Origin: Gnetum montanum
Lineage: Eukaryota > Streptophyta > Gnetopsida > Gnetales > Gnetaceae
Reading direction: 5' to 3'
DNA length: 64,000 nt
NCBI GenBank assembly: GCA_015680685.1
Contig: MNCI01003865.1
Location: 102,690-166,689, forward strand
Shown piece by piece: positions 12,210 through 24,805 of this stretch; the stretch's first letter is position 1, and the number at the start of each line of letters is the position of its first letter. The notes beneath the pieces are model-generated. The model was not told where the DNA came from, ran no database searches, and was given only the letters and a program-made list of their open reading frames with translations. A program made the position numbers and the translations under genes.

Positions 12210-14320
12210 CTAATTAGATACAACATGGGTTAGCATGATTGTGTGAATTTTGGGAGGCATTTGGTTTAATGAGCTCTTGAAAGGAATGGATGTAGAGGAT
12301 GAAGGAGACACAGGGGGACTAATTGCATGAGTTGGTAAGGGCTTTGTAGGGTTATTAGTTTGAAAGAATGATATTTTATGGGATCTAGTTTCCAAACCAC
12401 TCAACTGAGGAACTAGTTATAAGTTAACAACCTTTGTAGCATTACGTTGTTGTGGCTATGTGGAAATTTTTCCCTACATGGATGGAGTTTGTAGTAATTG
12501 GGTTGAGGATGGGGGAACATGTGCTGAAGGATGATAGGGTGATAAGGATATGGGGTTTCCCCTCTAGGAGATGGAGAAAGAGTTATATAGTACTTTGGAG
12601 GGTAGTAGTAATGCTGAAAAAAAGTGACTAGAAGAGTCATGTGGAGAGATGGATTGCTGAACATAGTATCCATATAGATCTAACTACCTGTAAGGGTACT
12701 ACTATCTTGGTGGTGGAATCCCCCATAATTGTGGTTGCTTCCACTAATGGTATTTCTCATATAGTTGTGATGGAGTTCCACTTCGATAATAACCTTTTTG
12801 TTGCTGGTGGAACTACCTTGGATTGCCTTGAGGATAAGGCAACCTTCTAGGTGCTTGCCTTTGTGCTAGTCTAGGATTCAGAGCATACATTCCAGATTCT
12901 TGTAAGTGTGACACAATAGGGAAACATCCCTTGGAATTTTCATATTGAAAAATGTTACATCCATCATCATCACCTAATTTTGACTCCACAACCTCTTTTA
13001 TTGCAGTAGCTTTGCCCTTGCACCATTGGTAGGCATGTTCAACTTTCTTTCTTCTCCTGCGGTCATGATCACTACATTTATCTTTAGATTCTTCTACAAT
13101 TTTCAAAGTAGTTTGAAATTTTTCATTCAAATATTTTCATATTTTAGAAACCTTAGCTAAACATTTTAGACACCAATTTTTGAATTAGCAAGATTTTTCA
13201 CTACAACACTTCATCAAGTAGTGCCTCCTCACTTGATTCTGATGAAAGGATCCTGGTTATAATTCTTAGTACTTTTTCATTTTTTCAACTCACCTTCTTC
13301 TTTTGCAACTTTCTCAATAAACCTTTGAATCTAATGGGATCTTATTTTTGACAATATCCCTTGAGCATAGATCCCAAGAGTTCTCCTCATTTCTAATTAG
13401 AGCCTATTTATGATATGATGAAGTTGCTACCACTAAGAATAATTATGGCTAGGAAATTGATGTAGAAGGGAATAATACCTACCCAAGGCTACATTCAAGG
13501 GTTCATGTATTTCTTGTTTCTAGCCTTAGATTTTCTTCTCAAATTGGATACTTTGGAGTACATTTGATATTTTTCATTGAATAGCTTAAGCATTGTAATC
13601 CATTTATGCATTGATTCTAGCTCAAATAAGTGGTACCAACTTTTTTCTTCTTTTATAAGTATCCTAAGAAATATCTTAAGCTTTTACCAGTCATTTTATA
13701 TGTTCTACAAGGCACATGAATTGTGAAATAATTGAAGATAGATCTATGGATCTAAGCTATGTGCCCCTTAAATCTGGGGATATTATTCATATCCAACCTC
13801 TTGATTTGGTTATCTTTTACATGCTTGGTTGGAATTCTAACTACCTCTACAATGTTTAGCATGTTTTGAGTTACTAGAAAAGGTTGATCATCATCATGAT
13901 TTTGATGATTCCTATGATGTCCTCTATTATCCCTTCATTTATGGTAGGGCCTACGATCATTATCTCACTATTCACCTCCATCATGGTTTCATCCTCTATA
14001 GTGTCAATTAGATTCAGAGGAGAAAGAAGAAGATGTAGATGAAGAGGAATGCCATCACCATGGTATCTATGACCTCCTCGTCTCTTGACACAAACATGAT
14101 CATAGATTTTATTGTCATAATTATGCTGACCAAAGTCCTTGTCTTGACTCCCACTTCTACCTAAACCCAAATTGTTGATAGTGTAGTGTAAGTGTGGGTT
14201 CAAGCCCCATTCACTAGAGTCAAGGGGTGGAGAATCTTCATGTTGAAAACCCCCAAAGGGAGGATCCTCCTTGTCATTTTAGTTTAGCAAAAATAAGGGG
14301 TTAGTGAACTATTTCCCATT
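12210..14320 (-). pseudogene. Element A gag (decayed)
   Basis: Broken minus-strand frame between the primer-binding site and the protease. Recognisable parts are a serine-rich and acidic N-terminus near 14000, a central capsid-like region, a lysine-rich helix (MNEKFQTTLKIVEESKDK at about 13130), and ALNPRLAQRQAPRRLPYPQG, which aligns with ALNPKFVQKQMPRKL in the gag of element B. A proline- and tyrosine-rich C-terminus follows at 12673-12413. No zinc knuckle could be identified. Confidence 0.55.
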
Positions 14321-14789
14321 CATAGCTTCATGGCACTTCTCTTGGTACTAATCTCATTTGCACTGTGTTTCTATGGGATGGTAGTCCTAATGATCATGAT
14401 CCTACATAATGTATTCATCATGGAGATCTTGGATGTCCAACATCTTAAGATTTTGGAGCAGCATCCTGAGAATAGATTAGTCAGGAGGCAACATAACATT
14501 GCCCTCCATATCTCTTCATCGCACTTGTTCATCTTGATGTAGGATGAAGGTGAAATTAGGTACAAACTCATCTAGATGACTATACCTCACTTTGAATTGT
14601 TAGGGAACTGGTGCTTTTGATTCATGATGCCTATGAGAAGAAGACCTTTTTTATTAAGGAAAAAGTTACTATGCTTTAATTATAATTATAATAATTATTT
14701 TTTTTGAATGATTTTAACCTTAGGGTTCATTCCAATTATCTTAAATAATATTTAGTAAGTCATAGATAACACACATATCAAACTACAAA

Positions 14790-14807
14790 TCCCTAGTAAT
14801 GGTGCTA
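14790..14807 (-). promoter_or_regulatory. Element A primer-binding site, Athila-type
   Basis: The minus strand reads TAGCACCATTACTAGGGA beginning one base inside the 5' LTR. It differs from the Athila-type sequence TGGCGCCGTTGCCGGGGA (tRNA-Asp, from memory) only by transitions, as expected from cytosine deamination on either strand. Confidence 0.6.
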
Positions 14808-14808
14808 A

Positions 14809-15698
14809 TGATGAGTGACGAGTAGACCCTACATCCATCCACACAAATCACTAAGTATTCATGCATGATCTAGTTGAATTCTATGGACTTATAGCCTTCT
14901 AAATACACTAGTCTCTAGGAAGTAAAACTAACTATTGCAATCATTATCTTTCCAATTACACTTGTGAAATGTAAAGGTATGGTTAAGTGCAATTGAGGCA
15001 TATGATTTTTATCATTTTTATGTTTTATGTTTTAGGTCACCCAAGAATAAAGAATAATGAATATAATAATTTAATTGCTAATTTAATCTAACTGGCTATC
15101 ATTTAACTAATCCTAACATAAGCATCCATTTCCACTTTTTGTACACATCCTGAACATGTTTAACACTACTAAGTTAACAAATGTTATGCATTAATGGGAT
15201 TACCAAGTGCCAAGCGTATGCTTGAAGTGGTCATACTTATCTGCTTAATTTATTGCTATTTAATCTAACTTAATCTAACTTAATTTATTTCATAATTAAT
15301 TATTTAATTACTTAAAGAATAAGGAAAATTGTATAAAACTTTAAATGCATAAATAAACAATTCATTTATTTCAAAGTGCTGCAAGGTTTATTAGAAAGCT
15401 CGTCTTTATTACCACACATACTACTATGCTTAGGTACAACAATGCTCAAATAAAGATCTATATACTCTTTGACTCCTACTATGGACACATAAAAATATTC
15501 TAACTTTCGAATGATAAAATTACAAGAGCTTCACTACAACTATGAGACTTCTCCCCATAAATGTGGCTGGTGAGCATGTATTTATAGGAAAAAATAGACA
15601 CTATGTCAATGGGGCCACATCAATGCATGAAATTCCACATCGATGGTATTATCTTGACAAGGCCATGTTGACATAGCCTAAGAAAATACAACTCATCA
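14809..15698 (-). repeat. Element A 5' LTR (right copy)
   Basis: Partner of 2683-3590. On the minus strand it starts TGATGAGTTG and ends CATCA. A minus-strand TATAAATA box lies at 15579-15586. It is followed on the plus strand by the ATCAT duplication at 15699-15703. Confidence 0.8.
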
Positions 15699-15703
15699 AT
15701 CAT
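15699..15703. repeat. Target-site duplication of element A, right copy (ATCAT)
   Basis: Matches 2678-2682. Removing A and one copy restores the reading frame of the E antisense gene exon. Confidence 0.85.
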
Positions 15704-16125
15704 CAAATTTATAGTTGAAAATCCTAAAACTCATGTTGAGGATGAACAATTTTAAGGCATATACAACAAAGGAATATGCAAGTTATCCATAGTATGGGAT
15801 ATGCTAGAATTCATTCAATACAATGTGAACAACATTATTGGTTGGTTATCATGCCAACACATTGTTTCAAAATCCTCCTAGAATTATCTACCATTTAGAA
15901 GAATAAGTGTAAAATTGATTTGTTTTTTATTTCCTTTTTGTTTTCTTAGGTTATTTTAGGTTAATGATTTTTGTATTGATTAACATGATTTCATGCATAG
16001 GGTGGATGATCATGGGTTGATCAAGAGTGACTAGCTATTTCTTATAGCCCAAATAGCATTCGGGGTATTTCCTAAAGGCCAAGTGGTGAGGCTCACCATG
16101 ATGGAGCAACTCAAAGATGACTTTG

Positions 16126-16130
16126 GTAGG
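16126..16130. repeat. Target-site duplication of solo LTR G, left copy (GTAGG)
   Basis: Identical to 17706-17710 on the other side of the LTR. Confidence 0.85.
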
Positions 16131-17705
16131 TGTAACGATGGAAAACTTCGGTCGCTGGAAAATACCGAACGAAAATCCGTGTACACAGTCTTAACCACAG
16201 ATCTGTGCAAGGGACGTGCTGGAGAAAACAAATCCGCGGTGCCCTGAATGATCTTGTCGATTAGACAGGGACTTACTCAATCAGTAAATTGATGAATATT
16301 GTGATGATATGTGTGTTATATGGATATTCCATGAGATAATTTGATTCGATGAATCGTAAAAGGAGTAGAAAACGATGTAAATGAATTGAAACAACGACAA
16401 CATCAATGCAACAAGGAGAATCGGATTTAAGAAGGATGTGCAATTCCAAGATTTATGTTTTGACTTGAAGACTGGGTATATTGTATATAAAGTTCCAATG
16501 GAAAACTCCGCTTATCTTGTGTGAAGCATACACAAAATAACAAGAAAACTATTCAACAAGGACTACAGAATGAAGCTCGGTCTACCTCGTAAGCCAAAGA
16601 TGGGATGCAAGGAGGGTCAAGCTTGAATGTCTATCGATCAACTATTTCTGACCAATAAATCTTGCCAACTGCACCAGATGATCTCTCGATCTTTGATCTG
16701 CACCCTCTGCCTTCAGTAGTCCTTGCTCAAAACTGCCAATGATCGCCAATGGAGAGAATTGTACTTTCGCCGAAGGACTGATCGCTCCTACTACCAATGT
16801 TCAAGAAAAATGTCTTCTGTCTCTACTCAAAAGGTGATGCTCTCAAAAAAAGCTGAAGATCCTCCTCCCCCCTCCTTTTTTTTTCTTTTCAGCAACTGGA
16901 ATATTTATAGGTTCGGTAGTGCTTGGAGAAGGCATGGCCTCGATGACACGTGTCTCGAACCTTCAAAATACCGTTGACTTGGCAAACTTTTTGTTGAAGC
17001 TGGTCATGTCGCATCACATTTTTGGGAAAGAGAGCAAAGTACGCTGTCGACCACTTCTGCTGAAGCCACTTCATGATTATGCACAATACACTCATCAGAG
17101 TATTGTGCGTGTGGATAGCAGGTGCGTATCTGGTACTGCTTTAGTTGGCTTTATGCTGTATTACACTTGTTTACGCTGCGTCACATGGTAGAGCGTAATA
17201 GAGCGTGGAAGTAGTTGATTTAAGTTGTTTTACGCTCATTCATGCCGCAAAGCGCAATAGAGCGTAAAAATGATCAACTTTACAATAAATTACGCTTATC
17301 TACGCTGCGTAGCATAATGAGAGTAAAGCGACCAATCTGCAAAAAAGAAGAAATCAATCTACCGTGCTTCTTTGGACTCTGACTTTGACTTCCTCGAAGC
17401 TGATTACGCTGCTCTACATAATGGAGCGTAAACTCAGCCTTGAACAAAAGACTTGGTGGAATATGCGATAAGTCTTTCTGATATCGGGCTAAGTTAAACA
17501 GAGTTATGCTGAACGACATTACGCTATGTTGCGTAATGTAGCATAAAGAGAGAAAAGAAAGTAACGTCGAAATTTGCAAGAAACTTGGAGACTTGATGCT
17601 GTGCTCCTCTTTGCCTCGTTCTATCTTCTGGCTCTCTATCACAAACTTTTCGCCCGAATCGTGAATCTTCGCCTTAGGCCGATTCACAATTTCTATGGTG
17701 TTTCA
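16131..17705 (-). mobile_element. Solo LTR G of the element C family, minus strand
   Basis: The 1575 bp stretch is the reverse complement of an LTR like those of element C. It opens TGTAACGATGGAAAAC, matching C's end (TTTTTCGTCGTTACA), and closes GGTGTTTCA, matching C's start TGAAACACC. GTAGG flanks it at 16126-16130 and 17706-17710. It carries a minus-strand TATAAATA (16902-16909) and the ACGC/GCGT hairpin modules typical of this LTR (17100-17560). No internal sequence remains, so it is a product of LTR-LTR recombination. It splits exon 4 of the E antisense gene. Confidence 0.9.
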
Positions 17706-17710
17706 GTAGG
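17706..17710. repeat. Target-site duplication of solo LTR G, right copy (GTAGG)
   Basis: Identical to 16126-16130. Confidence 0.85.
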
Positions 17711-20700
17711 TACACCACATGCTATACTAAACCCTACCATAGTTTCTTAGAAAATGGGATAGCCCATAGTTGGTGGAAAGTCCATGATTTTGGTGTAAGG
17801 ACACGTATCCCCCTTACTATCCCCACACTACCTTCACCAAGTAAGTAAAGTAAGAATCCTTAGTTTTTCTATTATATTTTACATTTTTTATGCTATGTCA
17901 ATGTTTTTATGGCTATGTAATTGTAGGTTATTTAGGGCTTAATTATTTAAGTGGTTTCATTGGTATGGTTATAAACTTGACTTTACTTAGTTACACTTGG
18001 TATATTTTGGTTTTATGCAACATGCTTATGCTTAACCTAATTGGCCTTTTGTTGGGTTGTAGGGAGTACCTCCTTCTCTACCATCACTTTGAATACTTTA
18101 GGATGCATCATGGAAACTCTTGTCTTCAAGTTTGATAAGGGGGATTCAACATACTAGTGGTTGGCTAGTTAGGTGTCTAGAAACATCCAAGGAAACATCA
18201 TTGATGTAGGTTTACTTGATATTTTTATGGATCCTAGCCCAATCATCCCTACTCTTGAGATGGTGAATATAATCGACTCCTTTAACAAAGGAGGGAGGAA
18301 ATTGATCACTCAAGTTCATACTGTACTTGTCATCCTGGCCATTAATGAATCCACCTTCAATGATCTTTTTGGTATTGATTGTGAGGGCATGAAAATTATT
18401 GCAAAACTAATGAAGGACATAGAACATAAAGAGGAGGTGTAAGAATGGATAAAAACTCATCATGGTTAGTTTGGATTATCCTTAGACAAGTTCCATGATG
18501 TAGAGGCCAAGGAGGTATATCAATTATTTTAATCCTAGGTGTTCCCAAAGTTGTTGTCAAAGAAGAATGCCATTGGCATCGAATAGACATGGACATAAAA
18601 ATGATCCTCATGAAGGATACTTAGTTCAACTATGCTACTCACTTAGTCTCTAGGCTACAAGGGGAGATCTTGAAACTCTAAAAGGACCTCACTATGATGT
18701 GACACATGCACTATGCATTCTTTGCAACATATCTTAGGAGGTTTCCTGAATTGTTAGTTGTGAAAAAGGATAGAAAATGGGTATGCCAAGACCTATCCCA
18801 TCTTTATAAGCCTTATGTGAAACTAATTTATCCCATCATGTAGGTTCAAAACCTACTAGAGGATGTTGAGGAATTATTTTCTATCTTCACTAAGCATTCT
18901 AGTGATGTACATTGTGCTTTCCTTAATAGCATGGATATTGGGCCTCACATTGCTTGAGAAAATGCTCAAAAGGCTGAGTTAGATGTTGAAGTTGATAGAG
19001 TAGTTAGAGTGAAGTTGAAAAGACCTATGATTGATGAAGCAACATCAGTTATTAAGAAACTAATGAAGAGGAGGCTTGTTGTTAAACTTGGCCAAGCACA
19101 TCATGTGGTTATAGGTATGTTTTAGTTTATTTTATTTTGAAGTTATTTTTCCTTTTATGTTTTATGTTATAAGGCTATGTTATTATTTTTTTAAGCCAAA
19201 ATGTACTAAGCTATTCCATGTTTTGCCTTTTTTGTTCTTATAGTCAAGAAACAAGAACTAGTGGCCTAAGTAGTAGCAGTAGAGGTAGAGTAGAAATTCC
19301 TAGAGGAAGAATTTCTATAGTGGCATGAGGATGAGGGCTTATCCAATATTGCATTGGATGACCATGATGCTATATTTAATGATTCACAGCTATGTGAACT
19401 ATTCACTATCATGCCAGATGATATTAAAGGTATTTATGAGTTTCATTTTTTATCTATTAAATTTTATATTTTCATGTTTAAATCCTAGTTTTAACTATAC
19501 AAGCTATAGTTATGCCTATTGCATCTCTTGATCGTTAGCTAGGTGCCACAACATCTACATTCTACATGAAATCATGGGCAAAGATTCTTGCTAAAATGGA
19601 GTTCATGTGTGGGGTAGACAAAGACATGATCAATGAGTTACAACAAATTACTCCTGATGTTGGTAAGAACCTTAGTTTAGTTTTCCTTTAATGGTTTTTA
19701 CTTTGCTTATGCATTTTTTTTATTCATTTATATTTTATGGTTATGTGGTCTTATAGGTTTAGAATTTTTTGATCATTTTCATTATTTATTATTTTTAATA
19801 TGTGTGTTTAATTGTTATATTACTTATAGTGTCTAAGGTTGAATGGGATTCCAACCATGCCATGGAGATTGATTTTTTTCCTAGCTTACCTCCCAAAGTG
19901 GAGAATGTACCATGGAACTTGTATGAAAGTGCCACTAGATATGCACTTTCATGCACTAAAACTTTGTGGAAGTGTGAACATTTCAACAAGTTCTTATGAG
20001 AACAAGTTGTGGCATTGGAAAGGGAAACTAAGATGAAGGTTGAGTTAATTGAGGATCTCTAGGATCCTAAGGGTCTTATAGGAGCCTAATTGGCTAATAG
20101 GGATGCCTTAAAGGAGATAACATGGAAACAATATTTGAATTCCATCCATGGAAAAGTTGATCTTGCTAGGGAGGTCATGAAGTAGAAATTACTAGCACAC
20201 AAGGATAGTGAGTGGAGGGATTATTATGCCTATGTCCTTGAGTGAAGATAGGCATAAAAGGACCACAAGCAAAAGTACAAGGTGGAATGTGAAGCATATC
20301 TTAAGTGGTTGTAGGAGGAGTCCACTGAATGACAAAAATTAGAGCTATTCATGAATAGGATTCAAGCAGAGAGCATCTTCAAATTATTTGAAAGATCTCT
20401 AATCGAAGCTAATTTTCCAACTCCTTAGTTCTTTACTTCTTCTACAAAGGTGACTACTACCACATTTTTGTAGTAGCCACCTATGTGGTTTGAGGTTGAT
20501 GAGAGTAATATATTAACTAGCATTAATCTTGGGGAGGTGGATTAGGCCCACATGACTGACGACAAAATCCTCCATCATTTAGAGGTTGGCCTTTAAAGCT
20601 TCCCCATAGAGGATGTTGCATTTGAGCCCTTTTCTTATTTAATTTTATTTTGGCATGTTTATTTTAGTTTAATTTAATTTAGTTTGGTTTCATATTTTGT

Positions 20701-20810
20701 TGATTATTACTTAAACTTATGTTATTATGGTACAAGTACTAGGTGACAATGATGGCCCTAGTAGTGATGACACTGGAGATGCTCCTCTTCTTCCTCTAGT
20801 TGCACATTAG

Positions 20811-21194
20811 CACCATTCATTGATCATTGTCTTTGAATATATTTATTAATATTTTTGATGTTTTTGTTATGATGTTGACATTATGATAATGTGGATAGTG
20901 TTAGCCTTTGGTTGTTGGACTTATATTCATTTTACTCATTGTTTGAACTTTTGTTGTACTATGTGGCTATTATAATGCATTATATATTTTTTAATTATTA
21001 TTTTTAAACTTAAATTTCATTTATATGTTTTGATATTTATTAGTTTTATGCATGTCATACATTTTATAATTTAGTCATGTTATAAGGCTACATTGGTTAA
21101 ATCTTGCAGCTATAATATAATAATTTGGTAAAGTAGTTTGTAAAACTGGTAGGTGACCAAAATGTGAACTAGGTTGTAAATGGATTATAAAATT
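20811..21194. other. Element E, AT-rich DNA downstream of the antisense gene
   Basis: No coding region seen. It lies between the stop of the last exon (20810) and the GGCCAT repeat, corresponding to 42246-42419 of element C. Confidence 0.4.
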
Positions 21195-21360
21195 TTTACT
21201 AGTTTTAGGCCATGGCTAACCAGGAATTTTGTCAGTTTTAGGCCATGGTAGGCCATATGCATTTCTAGTTTTAGGCCATGGAGGGCCATAAGTTTTTCTA
21301 GTTTTAGGCCATGTTGGGCCTTGTGTTTTGCTAGTTTTAGGCCATGGCAAGCATCAATTT
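21195..21360 (+). repeat. Tandem repeat, about 33 bp, five units, with core CTAGTTTTAGGCCATGG
   Basis: Cores start near 21200, 21233, 21267, 21300 and 21332. The third unit reads CTAGTTTTAGGCCATGGAGG followed by GCCATA. The reverse complement of the repeat at 41985-42245 in element C reads CTAGTTTAAGGCCATTGCGG followed by GCCATA. Both arrays lie just downstream of the antisense gene and just past the protease, in the convergent gap between the two genes. Confidence 0.8.
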
Positions 21361-21879
21361 GTTGAAAAGGAAATTTTTATAGATTTTTTAGGTTTTAAAG
21401 TTTTTATGGTATTTTTCATATTTTATGTTATAAAATAGACAAGGCATAAATGGTAAATTGTAAACAATAATAAACTCTAGGTTGTGTGCAAAGTAAGGCC
21501 AAAACATGGTATAATAAAGTAACATAAAGTGGTATGTGTAAATAATATTTAAACTAAGTTTAAAAAGGCTAAATAAAAAGAAGGCTACATACAAGGACAA
21601 GTGAATAGGAGACAAACATCAATCTTCCAAGTGTTTCCTAATCTTTAAAAGATTAAGAATGGTGTATGGCCTACCTTACATGATTTTGTATTTTATGTTC
21701 CCTTCATTAATCATGTTGAAGGGGAGCTCCTCCTATAGTGCATTCATGGTTTCATTGTTGTGAGTTTGGGCCACTTTCACTCTATCGAGCCTTTGTACTT
21801 CATCATTGACATTAGGAGCTTCTTCTTGAAACTCCACTTTAGACCCTTGTTCTATGTCAATGTTGTTGATTGTCAAGGG
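21361..21879. other. Element E, AT-rich DNA between the tandem repeat and the end of the gag-protease frame
   Basis: No coding region recognised on either strand; an open frame at 21388-21615 (minus) is low-complexity and unlike any known domain. The right part probably contains the decayed C-terminus of the gag-protease frame, as in C 41586-41783. Confidence 0.4.
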
Positions 21880-24800
21880 AACAACATTGTAAGCATGCAT
21901 AATTATTTTACCTCCCTCATATGGTAGGTGAATTTCTTGTTGGATGGATGAGGAAATAGCTCATAACTAAGCTAGCCAAGGCCTCCCTAGGATAAGGTTA
22001 AATCCTAGGGTCTTTTCCATCACCAAGAAGTTAACTATTATGGGGAATTATTCCCTACTACAAAATCAAAAGAGATTGATCCTTTAATTGTAAATACAAT
22101 CCCTTAAAGCATTTAGGAGCAAAAGTTGATGTGTGTTGCATGTGTTTTGTTAAACCTAAATGTTCAACAATGGTGTAAGTTATTATGTTGGTGTTCACCC
22201 AATCATCCACATGTACCCTATGTACATTGTATTATCCCACTCTTATCATTATGAAGAGGAAAGCTTTGGTTGTTGTACCATCCTAGGGATTGGTCTTAAC
22301 CTTACTTTCATGGAACACTAGTGTTGTTGACTTCATTCATTCCTTTAGTGAAGGTGGTACCATTATTATGTGCATGGACACATCACTAGTGAGGATGTCC
22401 TTACTAATAGGAATAGAGGTCAACATTTTAGCTAATGTTGCATGGTGTGTAGCAGAGGTAATAAATAGGTCATACAAACTATGGGAAGTATTCTTTTGTT
22501 GTAGTGACTATTTAACCTATTCTATTGCATTGAGGAAGTCCTTGTTGTTGGTTGCTAATTTTTTATTCTTATTGGCTTTGACTTTCTCCATGCACCCCAA
22601 GATGAAAACTTCATATTTTAGATGTTATGCCTTGACCTCTTTCCCCTTCCCTTATGACTTGGGATCCTCTTTTGTTTGACTTGTTGAAGCAACTTGAGCC
22701 TTAGAAGTCATGGTGATGGATGAAATAGGAGTGGAATTCAATGGATCCACCTCATTTCATGTCTTGGCCTACTTATTATCTTTGATGTTAGGCTTCAATG
22801 TAGACTTCTTTCATTGGTTCATTGGTAATTTCTTCTTGTTGTTTGGCTGTAGTAGTAGGTTTGATTATAGTGGGAGGGGCTTTGCTAAATAAAAAAGGCT
22901 CCTTTGGAGATGTTGGTGAGGGTATCCTTACAATAAAACTAGACCTTATACTAAACAAAGTTGAAGGACCCCTGTCATTGTGAGGAGGTACTCGAATCAC
23001 CAACAGCTCCCATGCAATTCTTGGACCCTTGTCATTGTGAGGAGGTATCCTACTCTAAAATATGGATTTTTGCTAGCATTTAATGAGTTCTTGTAGACTT
23101 GCATGGATTGGTTTTTCCATTTGATTAGATTAGAGGCACCAAGGATCAATTCCCTATTATTGAAAATCTTATGCAAGTCAACACTTGAGGTCTATGTAGA
23201 AATTAGTATCATGACTTGGTAGTTGATGGTAATGGAAAAAATGGTTGAAGATTGAAGTAATTAGGCATTGGTGGGTCATACTTGATTGAAAGAGCTAGAT
23301 ATTTTACTATTTTGCATAATTGATCATGCCTCTTGTGAGCATTCTCTATCATTTGCTTCTATTGAATTCTCCCACTCTTTAACAATTGATCAAGGAGTTT
23401 AGATGGTTTTAGTGGTATCATAATATACTTTGACCAATCCTTCATCATGTTGCTTGATGTAGAGGCCTTAAATGTTGATGAATGAGTGTTGTTGGAAAAA
23501 GCCTTGGATTGTTTCATTTTGGTTCCCTACTTAGTTTTAGTCTCTTTGGCCATATTGGCCATGGCTACATTGTTTTGCCTCCCCTTTTATTCATTATTCT
23601 AAGTGTTTTAGTTCTAATATGCCATGTAGGCAGGGTCATGAATAGCCTCAGTAGTGTTGTCTATGTTATTTATTTGTGAAAAAGCCTAGTTAAGTGACTA
23701 TGGGTCTAGATAGTAAATTTTAGGCTTAATAAATTATTAACCATCCCTTTGAATAGAGAAAGAAGGTGGGTCTCAGCTATAGGTTCTAGAATCTCATTCG
23801 GAAGAACATTCCATCATTGTATATCTTTTTGCAAGAGTTCAAGAAGTCCCTACTTGACCTTCATTAGTTGGTTAAGAGGCGTGTCAGGTTTTAAGTTATA
23901 ATTGAAATGATTAACAAACTATGACACTAACTCTTCAAGTGAGGATATAGATCCTCTTGGTAGTATGTAGTATTAGCCCAATGGATTTCCAGTAAGAAAC
24001 ATAGGGAAGATTCACATTATAGTGTGCGTCCAAGCTTGTAACAACAAACACTTGGAATGAAAAGTAATAAGGTGGACATTAGTATCACCCTCACCATTGT
24101 ACTTAGTGAATTGAGGTATAGGGATGCCTAAGGAAATAGTGATTTATTGGATAGTAGGATTGATAGGATCATCTTGATAAAAATCCATTATTTTCACTAT
24201 TTGTGTTGTCAAAGCCTTGAGCTTTTATAACACTTCTGTAAGGTCCTAGATCATTTGGAATGCTTGATCTAGACCTTGTCACATTCCCATGGTTTATAGT
24301 GTCTATAAAAATGATTGGGGTGTGAGTTGAGAGGCTTGTGGCCTTGTGATGGGTTATAGTACTAAAGGGAGCGTTTGGGTCATTATGGTTGTGGAAGGAC
24401 TAAACAATGAGAATGATGTCTATGTTGGTATTTGGGGTATGAAAGGAATAAATGATGTATGTGATTGGATCACTTGAGGTTCCACTACAAGGTCAACTAG
24501 TACAAAGAAGGGCTGGATGGTGGTAAAGACCATTGGTGATGACCATGCAAACTAAGGTTGGGTGGAAAAAGGTATTAACAAGAAAAGAAAGGCCTTTTGT
24601 GACACAAATTGTGCCTAGTTGGCTACTATAATGGGTGCCAGCCCAAACATGATTGGATAGATGGGAGATGAGGGTTGAGACACATACTCCACAGTGTAGA
24701 TAGGTAGGGTTGAATAAGGTGTGGTTGTTTGGAAAGCCATCTATTAAAAGAGGCTCCCTATAAAGTTATCTAGTTTAGGCTTGTCCTCAAACTTGTCTTG
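21880..24800 (-). pseudogene. Element E gag (C-terminal two thirds) and protease
   Basis: Minus-strand pieces align in order with element C. Gag capsid region: MDFYQDDPINPTIQ, FTKYNGEGDTNVHLITF and SISSLEELVS (24210-23900). Next comes KPSKLLDQLLKSGRIQ (about 23400), where C has KHSKLLKQLLGAGHIQ. A repeated proline/serine linker (about 23060-22850) contains RVPPHNDRGP. Protease: HRVHVDDWVNTNIITYTIVE (about 22220-22160), where C has VHVDDGAATNIIPYSIVD, then FNLILGRPWLA (about 21980). The C-like zinc knuckle is not recognisable. Many stops. The position equivalent to C's shared gag stop is a glutamine codon here, which shows the ancestral state. Element F separates this part from the N-terminal part. 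Confidence 0.7.
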
Positions 24801-24805
24801 CTTCC
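24801..24805. repeat. Target-site duplication of element F, left copy (CTTCC)
   Basis: CTTCC precedes TGTTGGCGACC at 24806 and recurs at 28000-28004, directly after GTGCCAACA. Confidence 0.8.

Larger units (their letters stand above)
2683..15698 (-). mobile_element. Element A: complete but decayed Athila-like Ty3/gypsy retrotransposon, minus strand
   Basis: The 13.0 kb element has LTRs at 2683-3590 and 14809-15698, an ATCAT target duplication, an Athila-type primer-binding site, and on the minus strand gag, protease, RT, RNase H, integrase, an A/T-rich spacer and an additional 3' ORF. It is inserted in the FCP1-like exon of the antisense gene of element E, so it is younger than E. All coding parts carry stops. 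The LTRs differ clearly by eye, so the insertion is old. Confidence 0.85.
15704..20810 (+). pseudogene. Element E antisense-type gene, rest of exon 3 to the last exon (interrupted by solo LTR G)
   Basis: Approximate exons: 15704-15907 (end of exon 3, with LSIVWDMLEF against LNQIWEMARF of C); 16001-16130 plus 17711-17840 (exon 4, donor GTAAGT at 17841); 18063-19114 (exon 5); 19244-19429; 19543-19662; 19830 to about 20590; and a last exon to the TAG at 20808. Exon 5 has LEMVNIIDSFNKGG against SEMLTLVNSFNEKA, then ESTFNDLFGID against AQLVADLFGIP, and MHYAFFATYLRRFPELLV against VHYAFFIACLWRFAKFLV. Exon 8 has VPWNLYESATRYALSC against VPRHIYEEMCKCALRS and a lysine/glutamate-rich, coiled-coil-like stretch with SEWRDYYAYV against QDWRDYCASM. 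The last exon has GDNDGPSSDD against PRNDGPLEDD. Intron positions match C. There are many in-frame TAG codons. Function is unknown; see the copy in element C. Confidence 0.65.
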
